A stretch of 64,000 nt of DNA from Auanema rhodensis (GCA_964057225.1 OZ059896.1:22254501-22318500), one strand, 5' to 3'. Positions 21,761 through 36,502 are shown, counted from the stretch's first letter. Translations and numbers: made by a program. Notes: generated by a model not told the origin, from the letters alone.

Positions 21761-24700
21761 TTTTTAAGCTGCGTCGATCTGTGTTATCAGATTTGCGCTA
21801 GCTGAAAAATGCACCGAGATATCAACTGATATAAGTTCACACTTATATCCTCGATTTTCACCCTGAAGAATTATTTTTTTCGTTGAATAACACTGTCCAT
21901 CGTCTTTGCCTTGAAAAATGGAATCTAAAAACATCTACTTTTTGCTAAATTATTTTGAAATTTTTCGAAAAAATTTTTGTCAAAATGTTTTTGGAAGCAA
22001 TGTTGAGTGTACATGGAAACTCAACATACACTAATGCATCATTTTTCAAACGATCATAACTAATTTTTGTATTAAGCGTTTTTCAATGTAGTATAGTGCA
22101 TTCGATGCGCATTTTTAAGCTGCGTCGATCTGTGTTATCAGATTTGCGCTAGCTTGAAAATGCACCGAGATATCAACTGATATAAGTTCACACTTATATC
22201 CTCGATTTTCACCCTGAAGAATTAATTTTTTCGTTGAATAACATTGTCCATCGTCTTTGCCTTGAAAAATGGAATCTAAAAACATCTACTTTTTGCTAAA
22301 TTATTTTGAAATTTTTCGAAAAAATTTTTGTCAAAATGTTTTTGGAAGCAATGTTGAGTGTACATGGAAACTCAACATACACTAATGCATCATTTTTCAA
22401 ACGATCATAACTAATTTTTGTATTAAGCGTTTTTCAATGTAGTATAGTGCATTCGATGCGGATTTTTAAGCTGCGTCGATCTGTGTTATCAGATTTGCGC
22501 TAGCTTAAAAATGCACCAAGATATCAACTGATATAAGTTCACACTTATATCCTCGATTTTCACCCTAAAGAATTAATTTTTTCGTTGAATAACATTGTCC
22601 ATCGTCTTTGCCTTGAATAAAGGAATCTAAAAACATCTCTTTTTTGCAAAATTATTTCGAAATTTTTCGAAAAAATTTTTGTCAAAATGTTTTTGGAAGC
22701 AATGTTGAGTGTACATGGAAACTCAACATACACTAATGCATCATTTTTCAAACGATCATAACTAATTTTTGTATTAAGCGTTTCTCAATGTAGTATAGTG
22801 CATTCGATGCGGATTTTTAAGCTGCGTCGATCTGTGTTATCAGATTTGCGCTAGCTTAAAAATGCACCGAGATATCAACTGATATAAGTTCACTCTTATA
22901 TCCTCGATTTTCACCCTGAAGAATTAATTTTTTCGTTGAATAACATTGTCCATCGTCTTTGCCTTGAAAAATGGAATCTAAAAACATCTACTTTTTGCTA
23001 AATTATTTTGAAATTTTTCGAAAAAATTTTTGTCAAAATGTTTTTGGAAGCAATGTTGAGTGTACATGGAAACTCAACATACACTAATGCATCATTTTTC
23101 AAACGATCATAACTAATTTTTGTATTAAGCGTTTCTCAATGTAGTATAGTGCATTCGATGCGGATTTTTAAGCTGCGTCGATCTGTGTTATCAGATTTGC
23201 GCTAGCTTAAAAATGCACCGAGATATCAACTGATATAAGTTCACACTTATATCCTCGATTTTCACCCTGAAGAATTATTTTTTTCGTTGAATAACACTGT
23301 CCATCATCTTTGCCTTGAAAAATGGAATCTAAAAACATCTACTTTTTGCTAAATTATTTTGAAATTTTTCGAAAAAATTTTTGTCAAAATGTTTTTGGAA
23401 GCAATGTTGAGTGTACATGGAAACTCAACATACACTAATGCATCATTTTTCAAACGATCATAACTAATTTTTGTATTAAGCGTTTCTCAATGTAGTATAG
23501 TGCATTCGATGCGGATTTTTAAGCTGCGTCGATCTGTGTTATCAGATTTGCGCTAGCTTAAAAATGCACCGAGATATCAACTGATATAAGTTCACACTTA
23601 TATCCTCGATTTTCACCCTGAAGAATTATTTTTTTCGTTGAATAACACTGTCCATCGTCTTTGCCTTGAAAAATGGAATCTAAAAACATCTACTTTTTGC
23701 TAAATTATTTTGAAATTTTTCGAAAAAATTTTTGTCAAAATGTTTTTGGAAGCAATGTTGAGTGTACATGGAAACTCAACATACACTAATGCATCATTTT
23801 TCAAACGATCATAACTAATTTTTGTATTAAGCGTTTTTCAATGTAGTATAGTGCATTCGATGCGCATTTTTAAGCTGCGTCGATCTGTGTTATCAGATTT
23901 GCGCTAGCTTGAAAATGCACCGAGATATCAACTGATATAAGTTCACACTTATATCCTCGATTTTCACCCTGAAGAATTAATTTTTTCGTTGAATAACATT
24001 GTCCATCGTCTTTGCCTTGAAAAATGGAATCTAAAAACATCTACTTTTTGCTAAATTATTTTGAAATTTTTCGAAAAAATTTTTGTCAAAATGTTTTTGG
24101 AAGCAATGTTGAGTGTACATGGAAACTCAACATACACTAATGCATCATTTTTCAAACGATCATAACTAATTTTTGTATTAAGCGTTTTTCAATGTAGTAT
24201 AGTGCATTCGATGCGGATTTTTAAGCTGCGTCGATCTGTGTTATCAGATTTGCGCTAGCTTAAAAATGCACCAAGATATCAACTGATATAAGTTCACACT
24301 TATATCCTCGATTTTCACCCTAAAGAATTAATTTTTTCGTTGAATAACATTGTCCATCGTCTTTGCCTTGAATAAAGGAATCTAAAAACATCTACTTTTT
24401 GCTAAATTATTTCGAAATTTTTCGAAAAAATTTTTGTCAAAATGTTTTTGGAAGCAATGTTGAGTGTACATGGAAACTCAACATACACTAATGCATCATT
24501 TTTCAAACGATCATAACTAATTTTTGTATTAAGCGTTTCTCAATGTAGTATAGTGCATTCGATGCGGATTTTTAAGCTGCGTCGATCTGTGTTATCATAT
24601 TTGCGCTAGCTTAAAAATGCACCGAGATATCAACTGATATAAGTTCACACTTATATCCTCGATTTTCACCCTGAAGAATTATTTTTTTCGTTGAATAACA

Positions 24701-27025
24701 CTGTCCATCATCTTTGCCTTGAAAAATGGAATCTAAAAACATCTACTTTTTGCTAAATTATTTTGAAATTTTTCGAAAAAATTTTTGTCAAAATGTTTTT
24801 GGAAGCAATGTTGAGTGTACATGGAAACTCAACATACACTAATGCATCATTTTTCAAACGATCATAACTAAATTTTGTATTAAGCGTTTCTCAATGTAGT
24901 ATAGTGCATTCGATGCGGATTTTTAAGCTGCGTCGATCTGTGTTATCAGATTTGCGCTAGCTTAAAAATGCACCGAGATATCAACTGATATAAGTTCACA
25001 CTTATATCCTCGATTTTCACCCTGAAGAATTAATTTTTTCGTTGAATAACACTGTCCATCGTCTTTGCCTTGAATAAAGGAATCTAAAAACATCTACTTT
25101 TTGCTAAATTATTTTGAAATTTTTCGAAAAAATTTTTGTCAAAATGTTTTTGGAAGCAATGTTGAGTGTACATGGAAACTCAACATACACTAATGCATCA
25201 TTTTTCAAACGATCATAACTAATTTTTGTATTAAGCGTTTCTCAATGTAGTATAGTGCATTCGATGCGGATTTTTAAGCTGCGTCGATCTGTGTTATCAG
25301 ATTTGCGCTAGCTTAAAAATGCACCGAGATATCAACTGATATAAGTTCACACTTATATCCTCGATTTTCACCCTGAAGAATTAATTTTTTCGTTGAATAA
25401 CATTGTCCATCGTCTTTGCCTTGAATAAAGGAATCTAAAAACATCTACTTTTTGCTAAATTATTTTGAAATTTTTCGAAAAAATTTTTGTCAAAATGTTT
25501 TTGGAAGCAATGTTGAGTGTACATGGAAACTCAACATACACTAATGCATCATTTTTCAAACGATCATAACTAATTTTTGTATTAAGCGTTTCTCAATGTA
25601 GTATAGTGCATTCGATGCGGATTTTTAAGCTGCGTCGATCTGTGTTATCAGATTTGCGCTAGCTGAAAAATGCACCGAGATATCAACTGATATAAGTTCA
25701 CACTTATATCCTCGATTTTCACCCTGAAGAATTATTTTTTTCGTTGAATAACACTGTCCATCGTCTTTGCCTTGAAAAATGGAATCTAAAAACATCTACT
25801 TTTTGCTAAATTATTTTGAAATTTTTCGAAAAAATTTTTGTCAAAATGTTTTTGGAAGCAATGTTGAGTGTACATGGAAACTCAACATACACTAATGCAT
25901 CATTTTTCAAACGATCATAACTTATTTTTGTATTAAGCGTTTCTCAATGTAGTATAGTGCATTCGATGCGGATTTTTAAGCTGCGTCGATCTGTGTTATC
26001 AGATTTGCGCTAGCTTAAAAATGCACCGAGATATCAACTGATATAAGTTCACACTTATATCCTCGATTTTCACCCTGAAGAATTAATTTTTTCGTTGAAT
26101 AACACTGTCCATCGTCTTTGCCTTGAATAAAGGAATCTAAAAACATCTACTTTTTGCTAAATTATTTTGAAATTTTTCGAAAAAATTTTTGTCAAAATGT
26201 TTTTGGAAGCAATGTTGAGTGTACATGGAAACTCAACATACACTAATGCATCATTTTTCAAACGATCATAACTGATTTTTGTATTAAGCGTTTCTCAATG
26301 TAGTATAGTGCATTCGATGCGGATTTTTAAGCTGCGTCGATCTGTGTTATCAGATTTGCGCTAGCTTAAAAATGCACCGAGATATCAACTGATATAAGTT
26401 CACACTTATATCCTCGATTTTCACCCTGAAGAATTAATTTTTTCGTTGAATAACACTGTCCATCGTCTTTGCCTTGAATAAAGGAATCTAAAAACATCTA
26501 CTTTTTGCTAAATTATTTTGAAATTTTTCGAAAAAATTTTTGTCAAAATGTTTTTGGAAGCAATGTTGAGTGTACATGGAAACTCAACATACACTAATGC
26601 ATCATTTTTCAAACGATCATAACTAATTTTTGTATTAAGCGTTTCTCAATGTAGTATAGTGCATTCGATGCGGATTTTTAAGCTGCGTCGATCTGTGTTA
26701 TCAGATTTGCGCTAGCTTAAAAATGCACCGAGATATCAACTGATATAAGTTCACACATATATCCTCGATTTTCACCCTGAAGAATTAATTTTTTCGTTGA
26801 ATAACATTGTCCATCGTCTTTGCCTTGAATAAAGGAATCTAAAAACATCTACTTTTTGCTAAATTATTTTGAAATTTTTCGAAAAAATTTTTGTCAAAAT
26901 GTTTTTGGAAGCAATGTTGAGTGTACATGGAAACTCAACATACACTAATGCATCATTTTTCAAACGATCATAACTAATTTTTGTATTAAGCGTTTCTCAA
27001 TGTAGTATAGTGCATTCGATGCGGA
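21761..27025 (+). repeat. Higher-order repeat, copy 2 (15 monomers, 5265 bp)
   Basis: Order: A' C B D A* A C B A*' E2 E A' E2 E2 E. Relative to copy 1 the single D at position 6 is replaced by A C B, a gain of two monomers. The rare tcatatttgcg variant sits in the A*' of both copies (19304 and 24569, exactly 15 monomers apart). Private changes include acttatttttg near 25921, actgattttt near 26271 and cacacatat near 26751. Confidence 0.85.
24920..27025 (+). repeat. Six-monomer module E2-E-A'-E2-E2-E, copy 2
   Basis: Matches 19655-21760 monomer for monomer. It lacks the gaattaaatttttcg change of copy 1 and carries three private substitutions of its own, so both have drifted since duplication. 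Confidence 0.85.
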
Positions 27026-30000
27026 TTTTTAAGCTGCGTCGATCTGTGTTATCAGATTTGCGCTAGCTGAAAAATGCACCGAGATATCAACTGATATAAG
27101 TTCACACTTATATCCTCGATTTTCACCCTGAAGAATTATTTTTTTCGTTGAATAACACTGTCCATCGTCTTTGCCTTGAAAAATGGAATCTAAAAACATC
27201 TACTTTTTGCTAAATTATTTTGAAATTTTTCGAAAAAATTTTTGTCAAAATGTTTTTGGAAGCAATGTTGAGTGTACATGGAAACTCAACATACACTAAT
27301 GCATCATTTTTCAAACGATCATAACTAATTTTTGTATTAAGCGTTTTTCAATGTAGTATAGTGCATTCGATGCGGATTTTTAAGCTGCGTCGATCTGTGT
27401 TATCAGATTTGCGCTAGCTTAAAAATGCACCAAGATATCAACTGATATAAGTTCACACTTATATCCTCGATTTTCACCCTAAAGAATTAATTTTTTCGTT
27501 GAATAACATTGTCCATCGTCTTTGCCTTGAATAAAGGAATCTAAAAACATCTACTTTTTGCTAAATTATTTCGAAATTTTTCGAAAAAATTTTTGTCAAA
27601 ATGTTTTTGGAAGCAATGTTGAGTGTACATGGAAACTCAACATACACTAATGCATCATTTTTCAAACGATCATAACTAATTTTTGTATTAAGCGTTTCTC
27701 AATGTAGTATAGTGCATTCGATGCGGATTTTTAAGCTGCGTCGATCTGTGTTATCAGATTTGCGCTAGCTTAAAAATGCACCGAGATATCAACTGATATA
27801 AGTTCACTCTTATATCCTCGATTTTCACCCTGAAGAATTAATTTTTTCGTTGAATAACATTGTCCATCGTCTTTGCCTTGAAAAATGGAATCTAAAAACA
27901 TCTACTTTTTGCTAAATTATTTTGAAATTTTTCGAAAAAATTTTTGTCAAAATGTTTTTGGAAGCAATGTTGAGTGTACATGGAAACTCAACATACACTA
28001 ATGCATCATTTTTCAAACGATCATAACTAATTTTTGTATTAAGCGTTTCTCAATGTAGTATAGTGCATTCGATGCGGATTTTTAAGCTGCGTCGATCTGT
28101 GTTATCAGATTTGCGCTAGCTTAAAAATGCACCGAGATATCAACTGATATAAGTTCACACTTATATCCTCGATTTTCACCCTGAAGAATTATTTTTTTCG
28201 TTGAATAACACTGTCCATCATCTTTGCCTTGAAAAATGGAATCTAAAAACATCTACTTTTTGCTAAATTATTTTGAAATTTTTCGAAAAAATTTTTGTCA
28301 AAATGTTTTTGGAAGCAATGTTGAGTGTACATGGAAACTCAACATACACTAATGCATCATTTTTCAAACGATCATAACTAATTTTTGTATTAAGCGTTTC
28401 TCAATGTAGTATAGTGCATTCGATGCGGATTTTTAAGCTGCGTCGATCTGTGTTATCAGATTTGCGCTAGCTTAAAAATGCACCGAGATATCAACTGATA
28501 TAAGTTCACACTTATATCCTCGATTTTCACCCTGAAGAATTATTTTTTTCGTTGAATAACACTGTCCATCGTCTTTGCCTTGAAAAATGGAATCTAAAAA
28601 CATCTACTTTTTGCTAAATTATTTTGAAATTTTTCGAAAAAATTTTTGTCAAAATGTTTTTGGAAGCAATGTTGAGTGTACATGGAAACTCAACATACAC
28701 TAATGCATCATTTTTCAAACGATCATAACTAATTTTTGTATTAAGCGTTTTTCAATGTAGTATAGTGCATTCGATGCGCATTTTTAAGCTGCGTCGATCT
28801 GTGTTATCAGATTTGCGCTAGCTTGAAAATGCACCGAGATATCAACTGATATAAGTTCACACTTATATCCTCGATTTTCACCCTGAAGAATTAATTTTTT
28901 CGTTGAATAACATTGTCCATCGTCTTTGCCTTGAAAAATGGAATCTAAAAACATCTACTTTTTGCTAAATTATTTTGAAATTTTTCGAAAAAATTTTTGT
29001 CAAAATGTTTTTGGAAGCAATGTTGAGTGTACATGGAAACTCAACATACACTAATGCATCATTTTTCAAACGATCATAACTAATTTTTGTATTAAGCGTT
29101 TTTCAATGTAGTATAGTGCATTCGATGCGGATTTTTAAGCTGCGTCGATCTGTGTTATCAGATTTGCGCTAGCTTAAAAATGCACCAAGATATCAACTGA
29201 TATAAGTTCACACTTATATCCTCGATTTTCACCCTAAAGAATTAATTTTTTCGTTGAATAACATTGTCCATCGTCTTTGCCTTGAATAAAGGAATCTAAA
29301 AACATCTACTTTTTGCTAAATTATTTCGAAATTTTTCGAAAAAATTTTTGTCAAAATGTTTTTGGAAGCAATGTTGAGTGTACATGGAAACTCAACATAC
29401 ACTAATGCATCATTTTTCAAACGATCATAACTAATTTTTGTATTAAGCGTTTCTCAATGTAGTATAGTGCATTCGATGCGGATTTTTAAGCTGCGTCGAT
29501 CTGTGTTATCAGATTTGCGCTAGCTTAAAAATGCACCGAGATATCAACTGATATAAGTTCACTCTTATATCCTCGATTTTCACCCTGAAGAATTAATTTT
29601 TTCGTTGAATAACATTGTCCATCGTCTTTGCCTTGAAAAATGGAATCTAAAAACATCTACTTTTTGCTAAATTATTTTGAAATTTTTCGAAAAAATTTTT
29701 GTCAAAATGTTTTTGGAAGCAATGTTGAGTGTACATGGAAACTCAACATACACTAATGCATCATTTTTCAAACGATCATAACTAATTTTTGTATTAAGCG
29801 TTTCTCAATGTAGTATAGTGCATTCGATGCGGATTTTTAAGCTGCGTCGATCTGTGTTATCAGATTTGCGCTAGCTTAAAAATGCACCGAGATATCAACT
29901 GATATAAGTTCACACTTATATCCTCGATTTTCACCCTGAAGAATTATTTTTTTCGTTGAATAACACTGTCCATCATCTTTGCCTTGAAAAATGGAATCTA

Positions 30001-31237
30001 AAAACATCTACTTTTTGCTAAATTATTTTGAAATTTTTCGAAAAAATTTTTGTCAAAATGTTTTTGGAAGCAATGTTGAGTGTACATGGAAACTCAACAT
30101 ACACTAATGCATCATTTTTCAAACGATCATAACTAATTTTTGTATTAAGCGTTTCTCAATGTAGTATAGTGCATTCGATGCGGATTTTTAAGCTGCGTCG
30201 ATCTGTGTTATCAGATTTGCGCTAGCTTAAAAATGCACCGAGATATCAACTGATATAAGTTCACTCTTATATCCTCGATTTTCACCCTGAAGAATTAATT
30301 TTTTCGTTGAATAACATTGTCCATCGTCTTTGCCTTGAAAAATGGAATCTAAAAACATCTACTTTTTGCTAAATTATTTTGAAATTTTTCGAAAAAATTT
30401 TTGTCAAAATGTTTTTGGAAGCAATGTTGAGTGTACATGGAAACTCAACATACACTAATGCATCATTTTTCAAACGATCATAACTAATTTTTGTATTAAG
30501 CGTTTCTCAATGTAGTATAGTGCATTCGATGCGGATTTTTAAGCTGCGTCGATCTGTGTTATCAGATTTGCGCTAGCTTAAAAATGCACCGAGATATCAA
30601 CTGATATAAGTTCACACTTATATCCTCGATTTTCACCCTGAAGAATTAATTTTTTCGTTGAATAACATTGTCCATCGTCTTTGCCTTGAATAAAGGAATC
30701 TAAAAACATCTACTTTTTGCTAAATTATTTTGAAATTTTTCGAAAAAATTTTTGTCAAAATGTTTTTGGAAGCAATGTTGAGTGTACATGGAAACTCAAC
30801 ATACACTAATGCATCATTTTTCAAACGATCATAACTAATTTTTGTATTAAGCGTTTCTCAATGTAGTATAGTGCATTCGATGCGGATTTTTAAGCTGCGT
30901 CGATCTGTGTTATCAGATTTGCGCTAGCTTAAAAATGCACCGAGATATCAACTGATATAAGTTCACACTTATATCCTCGATTTTCACCCTGAAGAAAAAA
31001 TTTTTTCGTTGAATAACATTGTTCATCGTCTTTGCCTTGAAAAAAGGAATCTAAAAACATCTACTTTTTGCTAAATTATTTTGAAATTTTTCGAAAAAAT
31101 TTTTGTCAAAATGTTTTTGGAAGCAATGTTGAGTGTACATGGAAACTCAACATACACTAATGCATCATTTTTCAAACGATCATAACTAATTTTTGTATTA
31201 AGCGTTTCTCAATGTAGTATAGTGCATTCGATGCGGA
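27026..31237 (+). repeat. Higher-order repeat, copy 3, diverged (12 monomers, 4212 bp)
   Basis: Order: A' B D A* A C B D A* D E F. It begins like copies 1 and 2 but lacks the C after A', contains the module A-C-B-D-A* in full (28430-30184), and lacks the E2-E-A'-E2-E2-E tail. It then passes into E-F, which leads into the next 6-monomer family. Probably an earlier or rearranged member of the same higher-order repeat. Confidence 0.72.
30536..30886 (+). repeat. Subfamily E monomer (AATAAA-bearing, no B markers), representative
   Basis: Has aataaagg (A156T/T159A) with G56, G105 and usually T196. E copies start at 1756, 2809, 5616, 6317, 7370, 11231 (with T196C), 20006, 21410, 25271, 26675, 30536, 31940, 34046, 35450, 35801, 36152 and 37205. 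E2 copies, with C133, start at 19655, 20708, 21059, 24920, 25973 and 26324. The change creates AATAAA on the + strand at monomer positions 154-159. Confidence 0.85.
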
Positions 31238-33343
31238 TTTTTAAGCTGCGTCGATCTGTGTTATCAGATTTGCGCTAGCTTAAAAATGCACCAAGATATC
31301 AACTGATATAAGTTCACACTTATATCCTCGATTTTCACCCTAAAGAATTAATTTTTTCGTTGAATAACATTGTCCATCGTCTTTGCCTTGAATAAAGGAA
31401 TCTAAAAACATCTACTTTTTGCTAAATTATTTCGAAATTTTTCGAAAAAATTTTTGTCAAAATGTTTTTGGAAGCAATGTTGAGTGTACATGGAAACTCA
31501 ACATACACTAATGCATCATTTTTCAAACGATCATAACTAATTTTTGTATTAAGCGTTTCTCAATGTAGTATTGTGCATTCGATGCGGATTTTTAAGCTGC
31601 GTCGATCTGTGTTATCAGATTTGCGCTAGCTTAAAAATGCACCGAGATATCAACTGATATAAGTTCACACTTATATCCTCGATTTTCACCCTGAAGAATT
31701 ATTTTTTTCGTTGAATAACACTGTCCATCGTCTTTGCCTTGAAAAATGGAATCTAAAAACATCTACTTTTTGCTAAATTATTTTGAAATTTTTCGAAAAA
31801 ATTTTTGTCAAAATGTTTTTGGAAGCAATGTTGAGTGTACATGGAAACTCAACATACACTAATGCATCATTTTTCAAACGATCATAACTAATTTTTGTAT
31901 TAAGCGTTTCTCAATGTAGTATAGTGCATTCGATGCGGATTTTTAAGCTGCGTCGATCTGTGTTATCAGATTTGCGCTAGCTTAAAAATGCACCGAGATA
32001 TCAACTGATATAAGTTCACACTTATATCCTCGATTTTCACCCTGAAGAATTAATTTTTTCGTTGAATAACATTGTCCATCGTCTTTGCCTTGAATAAAGG
32101 AATCTAAAAACATCTACTTTTTGCTAAATTATTTTGAAATTTTTCGAAAAAATTTTTGTCAAAATGTTTTTGGAAGCAATGTTGAGTGTACATGGAAACT
32201 CAACATACACTAATGCATCATTTTTCAAACGATCATAACTAATTTTTGTATTAAGCGTTTTTCAATGTAGTATAGTGCATTCGATGCGCATTTTTAAGCT
32301 GCGTCGATCTGTGTTATCAGATTTGCGCTAGCTTGAAAATGCACCGAGATATCAACTGATATAAGTTCACACTTATATCCTCGATTTTCACCCTGAAGAA
32401 TTAATTTTTTCGTTGAATAACATTGTCCATCGTCTTTGCCTTGAAAAATGGAATCTAAAAACATCTACTTTTTGCTAAATTATTTTGAAATTTTTCGAAA
32501 AAATTTTTGTCAAAATGTTTTTGGAAGCAATGTTGAGTGTACATGGAAACTCAACATACACTAATGCATCATTTTTCAAACGATCATAACTAATTTTTGT
32601 ATTAAGCGTTTCTCAATGTCGTATAGTGCATTCGATGCGGATTTTTAAGCTGCGTCGATCTGTGTTATCAGATTTGCGCTAGCTTAAAAATGCACCGAGA
32701 TATCAACTGATATAAGTTCACACTTATATCCTCGATTTTCACCCTGAAGAAAAAATTTTTTCGTTGAATAACATTGTTCATCGTCTTTGCCTTAAAAAAA
32801 GGAATCTAAAAACATCTACTTTTTGCTAAATTATTTTGAAATTTTTCGAAAAAATTTTTGTCAAAATGTTTTTGGAAGCAATGTTGAGTGTACATGGAAA
32901 CTCAACATACACTAATGCATCATTTTTCAAACGATCATAACTAATTTTTGTATTAAGCGTTTCTCAATGTCGTATAGTGCATTCGATGCGGATTTTTAAG
33001 CTGCGTCGATCTGTGTTATCAGATTTGCGCTAGCTTAAAAATGCACCGAGATATCAACTGATATAAGTTCACACTTATATCCTCGATTTTCACCCTGAAG
33101 AAAAAATTTTTTCGTTGAATAACATTGTTCATCGTCTTTGCCTTGAAAAAAGGAATCTAAAAACATCTACTTTTTGCTAAATTATTTTGAAATTTTTCGA
33201 AAAAATTTTTGTCAAAATGTTTTTGGAAGCAATGTTGAGTGTACATGGAAACTCAACATACACTAATGCATCATTTTTCAAACGATCATAACTAATTTTT
33301 GTATTAAGCGTTTCTCAATGTAGTATAGTGCATTCGATGCGGA
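31238..33343 (+). repeat. Higher-order unit B-A-E-C-F-F, copy 1 (6 monomers, 2106 bp)
   Basis: The B copy ends gtattgtg (A335T), E ends tttc/gcgca, C ends gtcgtat (A330C), the first F has ccttaaaaaaagg and gtcgtat, and the second F has ccttgaaaaaagg and gtagtat. This set of markers in this order identifies the unit family. Confidence 0.86.
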
Positions 33344-35098
33344 TTTTTAAGCTGCGTCGATCTGTGTTATCAGATTTGCGCTAGCTTAAAAATGCACCAA
33401 GATATCAACTGATATAAGTTCACACTTATATCCTCGATTTTCACCCTAAAGAATTAATTTTTTCGTTGAATAACATTGTCCATCGTCTTTGCCTTGAATA
33501 AAGGAATCTAAAAACATCTACTTTTTGCTAAATTATTTCGAAATTTTTCGAAAAAATTTTTGTCAAAATGTTTTTGGAAGCAATGTTGAGTGTACATGGA
33601 AACTCAACATACACTAATGCATCATTTTTCAAACGATCATAACTAATTTTTGTATTAAGCGTTTCTCAATGTAGTATTGTGCATTCGATGCGGATTTTTA
33701 AGCTGCGTCGATCTGTGTTATCAGATTTGCGCTAGCTTAAAAATGCACCGAGATATCAACTGATATAAGTTCACACTTATATCCTCGATTTTCACCCTGA
33801 AGAATTATTTTTTTCGTTGAATAACACTGTCCATCGTCTTTGCCTTGAAAAATGGAATCTAAAAACATCTACTTTTTGCTAAATTATTTTGAAATTTTTC
33901 GAAAAAATTTTTGTCAAAATGTTTTTGGAAGCAATGTTGAGTGTACATGGAAACTCAACATACACTAATGCATCATTTTTCAAACGATCATAACTAATTT
34001 TTGTATTAAGCGTTTCTCAATGTAGTATAGTGCATTCGATGCGGATTTTTAAGCTGCGTCGATCTGTGTTATCAGATTTGCGCTAGCTTAAAAATGCACC
34101 GAGATATCAACTGATATAAGTTCACACTTATATCCTCGATTTTCACCCTGAAGAATTAATTTTTTCGTTGAATAACATTGTCCATCGTCTTTGCCTTGAA
34201 TAAAGGAATCTAAAAACATCTACTTTTTGCTAAATTATTTTGAAATTTTTCGAAAAAATTTTTGTCAAAATGTTTTTGGAAGCAATGTTGAGTGTACATG
34301 GAAACTCAACATACACTAATGCATCATTTTTCAAACGATCATAACTAATTTTTGTATTAAGCGTTTTTCAATGTAGTATAGTGCATTCGATGCGCATTTT
34401 TAAGCTGCGTCGATCTGTGTTATCAGATTTGCGCTAGCTTGAAAATGCACCGAGATATCAACTGATATAAGTTCACACTTATATCCTCGATTTTCACCCT
34501 GAAGAATTAATTTTTTCGTTGAATAACATTGTCCATCGTCTTTGCCTTGAAAAATGGAATCTAAAAACATCTACTTTTTGCTAAATTATTTTGAAATTTT
34601 TCGAAAAAATTTTTGTCAAAATGTTTTTGGAAGCAATGTTGAGTGTACATGGAAACTCAACATACACTAATGCATCATTTTTCAAACGATCATAACTAAT
34701 TTTTGTATTAAGCGTTTCTCAATGTCGTATAGTGCATTCGATGCGGATTTTTAAGCTGCGTCGATCTGTGTTATCAGATTTGCGCTAGCTTAAAAATGCA
34801 CCGAGATATCAACTGATATAAGTTCACACTTATATCCTCGATTTTCACCCTGAAGAAAAAATTTTTTCGTTGAATAACATTGTTCATCGTCTTTGCCTTA
34901 AAAAAAGGAATCTAAAAACATCTACTTTTTGCTAAATTATTTTGAAATTTTTCGAAAAAATTTTTGTCAAAATGTTTTTGGAAGCAATGTTGAGTGTACA
35001 TGGAAACTCAACATACACTAATGCATCATTTTTCAAACGATCATAACTAATTTTTGTATTAAGCGTTTCTCAATGTCGTATAGTGCATTCGATGCGGA
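33344..35098 (+). repeat. Higher-order unit B-A-E-C-F, copy 2 (5 monomers, 1755 bp)
   Basis: Same markers as the previous unit, starting exactly 2106 bp later, but lacking the second F. The F present has both ccttaaaaaaagg and gtcgtat. Confidence 0.85.
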
Positions 35099-36502
35099 TT
35101 TTTAAGCTGCGTCGATCTGTGTTATCAGATTTGCGCTAGCTTAAAAATGCACTGAGATATCAACTGATATAAGTTCACACTTATATCCTCGATTTTCACC
35201 CTGAAGAATTATTTTTTTCGTTGAATAACACTGTCCATCGTCTTTGCCTTGAAAAATGGAATCTAAAAACATCTACTTTTTGCTAAATTATTTTGAAATT
35301 TTTCGAAAAAATTTTTGTCAAAATGTTTTTGGAAGCAATGTTGAGTGTACATGGAAACTCAACATACACTAATGCATCATTTTTCAAACGATCATAACTA
35401 ATTTTTGTATTAAGCGTTTCTCAATGTAGTATAGTGCATTCGATGCGGATTTTTAAGCTGCGTCGATCTGTGTTATCAGATTTGCGCTAGCTTAAAAATG
35501 CACCGAGATATCAACTGATATAAGTTCACACTTATATCCTCGATTTTCACCCTGAAGAATTAATTTTTTCGTTGAATAACATTGTCCATCGTCTTTGCCT
35601 TGAATAAAGGAATCTAAAAACATCTACTTTTTGCTAAATTATTTTGAAATTTTTCGAAAAAATTTTTGTCAAAATGTTTTTGGAAGCAATGTTGAGTGTA
35701 CATGGAAACTCAACATACACTAATGCATCATTTTTCAAACGATCATAACTAATTTTTGTATTAAGCGTTTCTCAATGTAGTATAGTGCATTCGATGCGGA
35801 TTTTTAAGCTGCGTCGATCTGTGTTATCAGATTTGCGCTAGCTTAAAAATGCACCGAGATATCAACTGATATAAGTTCACACTTATATCCTCGATTTTCA
35901 CCCTGAAGAATTAATTTTTTCGTTGAATAACATTGTCCATCGTCTTTGCCTTGAATAAAGGAATCTAAAAACATCTACTTTTTGCTAAATTATTTTGAAA
36001 TTTTTCGAAAAAATTTTTGTCAAAATGTTTTTGGAAGCAATGTTGAGTGTACATGGAAACTCAACATACACTAATGCATCATTTTTCAAACGATCATAAC
36101 TAATTTTTGTATTAAGCGTTTCTCAATGTAGTATAGTGCATTCGATGCGGATTTTTAAGCTGCGTCGATCTGTGTTATCAGATTTGCGCTAGCTTAAAAA
36201 TGCACCGAGATATCAACTGATATAAGTTCACACTTATATCCTCGATTTTCACCCTGAAGAATTAATTTTTTCGTTGAATAACATTGTCCATCGTCTTTGC
36301 CTTGAATAAAGGAATCTAAAAACATCTACTTTTTGCTAAATTATTTTGAAATTTTTCGAAAAAATTTTTGTCAAAATGTTTTTGGAAGCAATGTTGAGTG
36401 TACATGGAAACTCAACATACACTAATGCATCATTTTTCAAACGATCATAACTAATTTTTGTATTAAGCGTTTCTCAATGTAGTATAGTGCATTCGATGCG
36501 GA
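35099..36502 (+). repeat. Interrupting segment A-E-E-E (4 monomers)
   Basis: An A copy with the private change gcactgagat, followed by three E copies (35450, 35801, 36152) that look the same and end tctc/gcgga. This is a single-monomer amplification inserted between 6-monomer units. Confidence 0.78.

Noticed and set aside
22560-22751. Second 63-codon open frame on the minus strand, nearly the same protein
   Set aside because: Same monomer region and same TTG start. Here a different private change (gctaaa to gcaaaa) removes the same stop. Two accidental losses of one stop in 182 copies are expected, and the similarity is that of the repeat.
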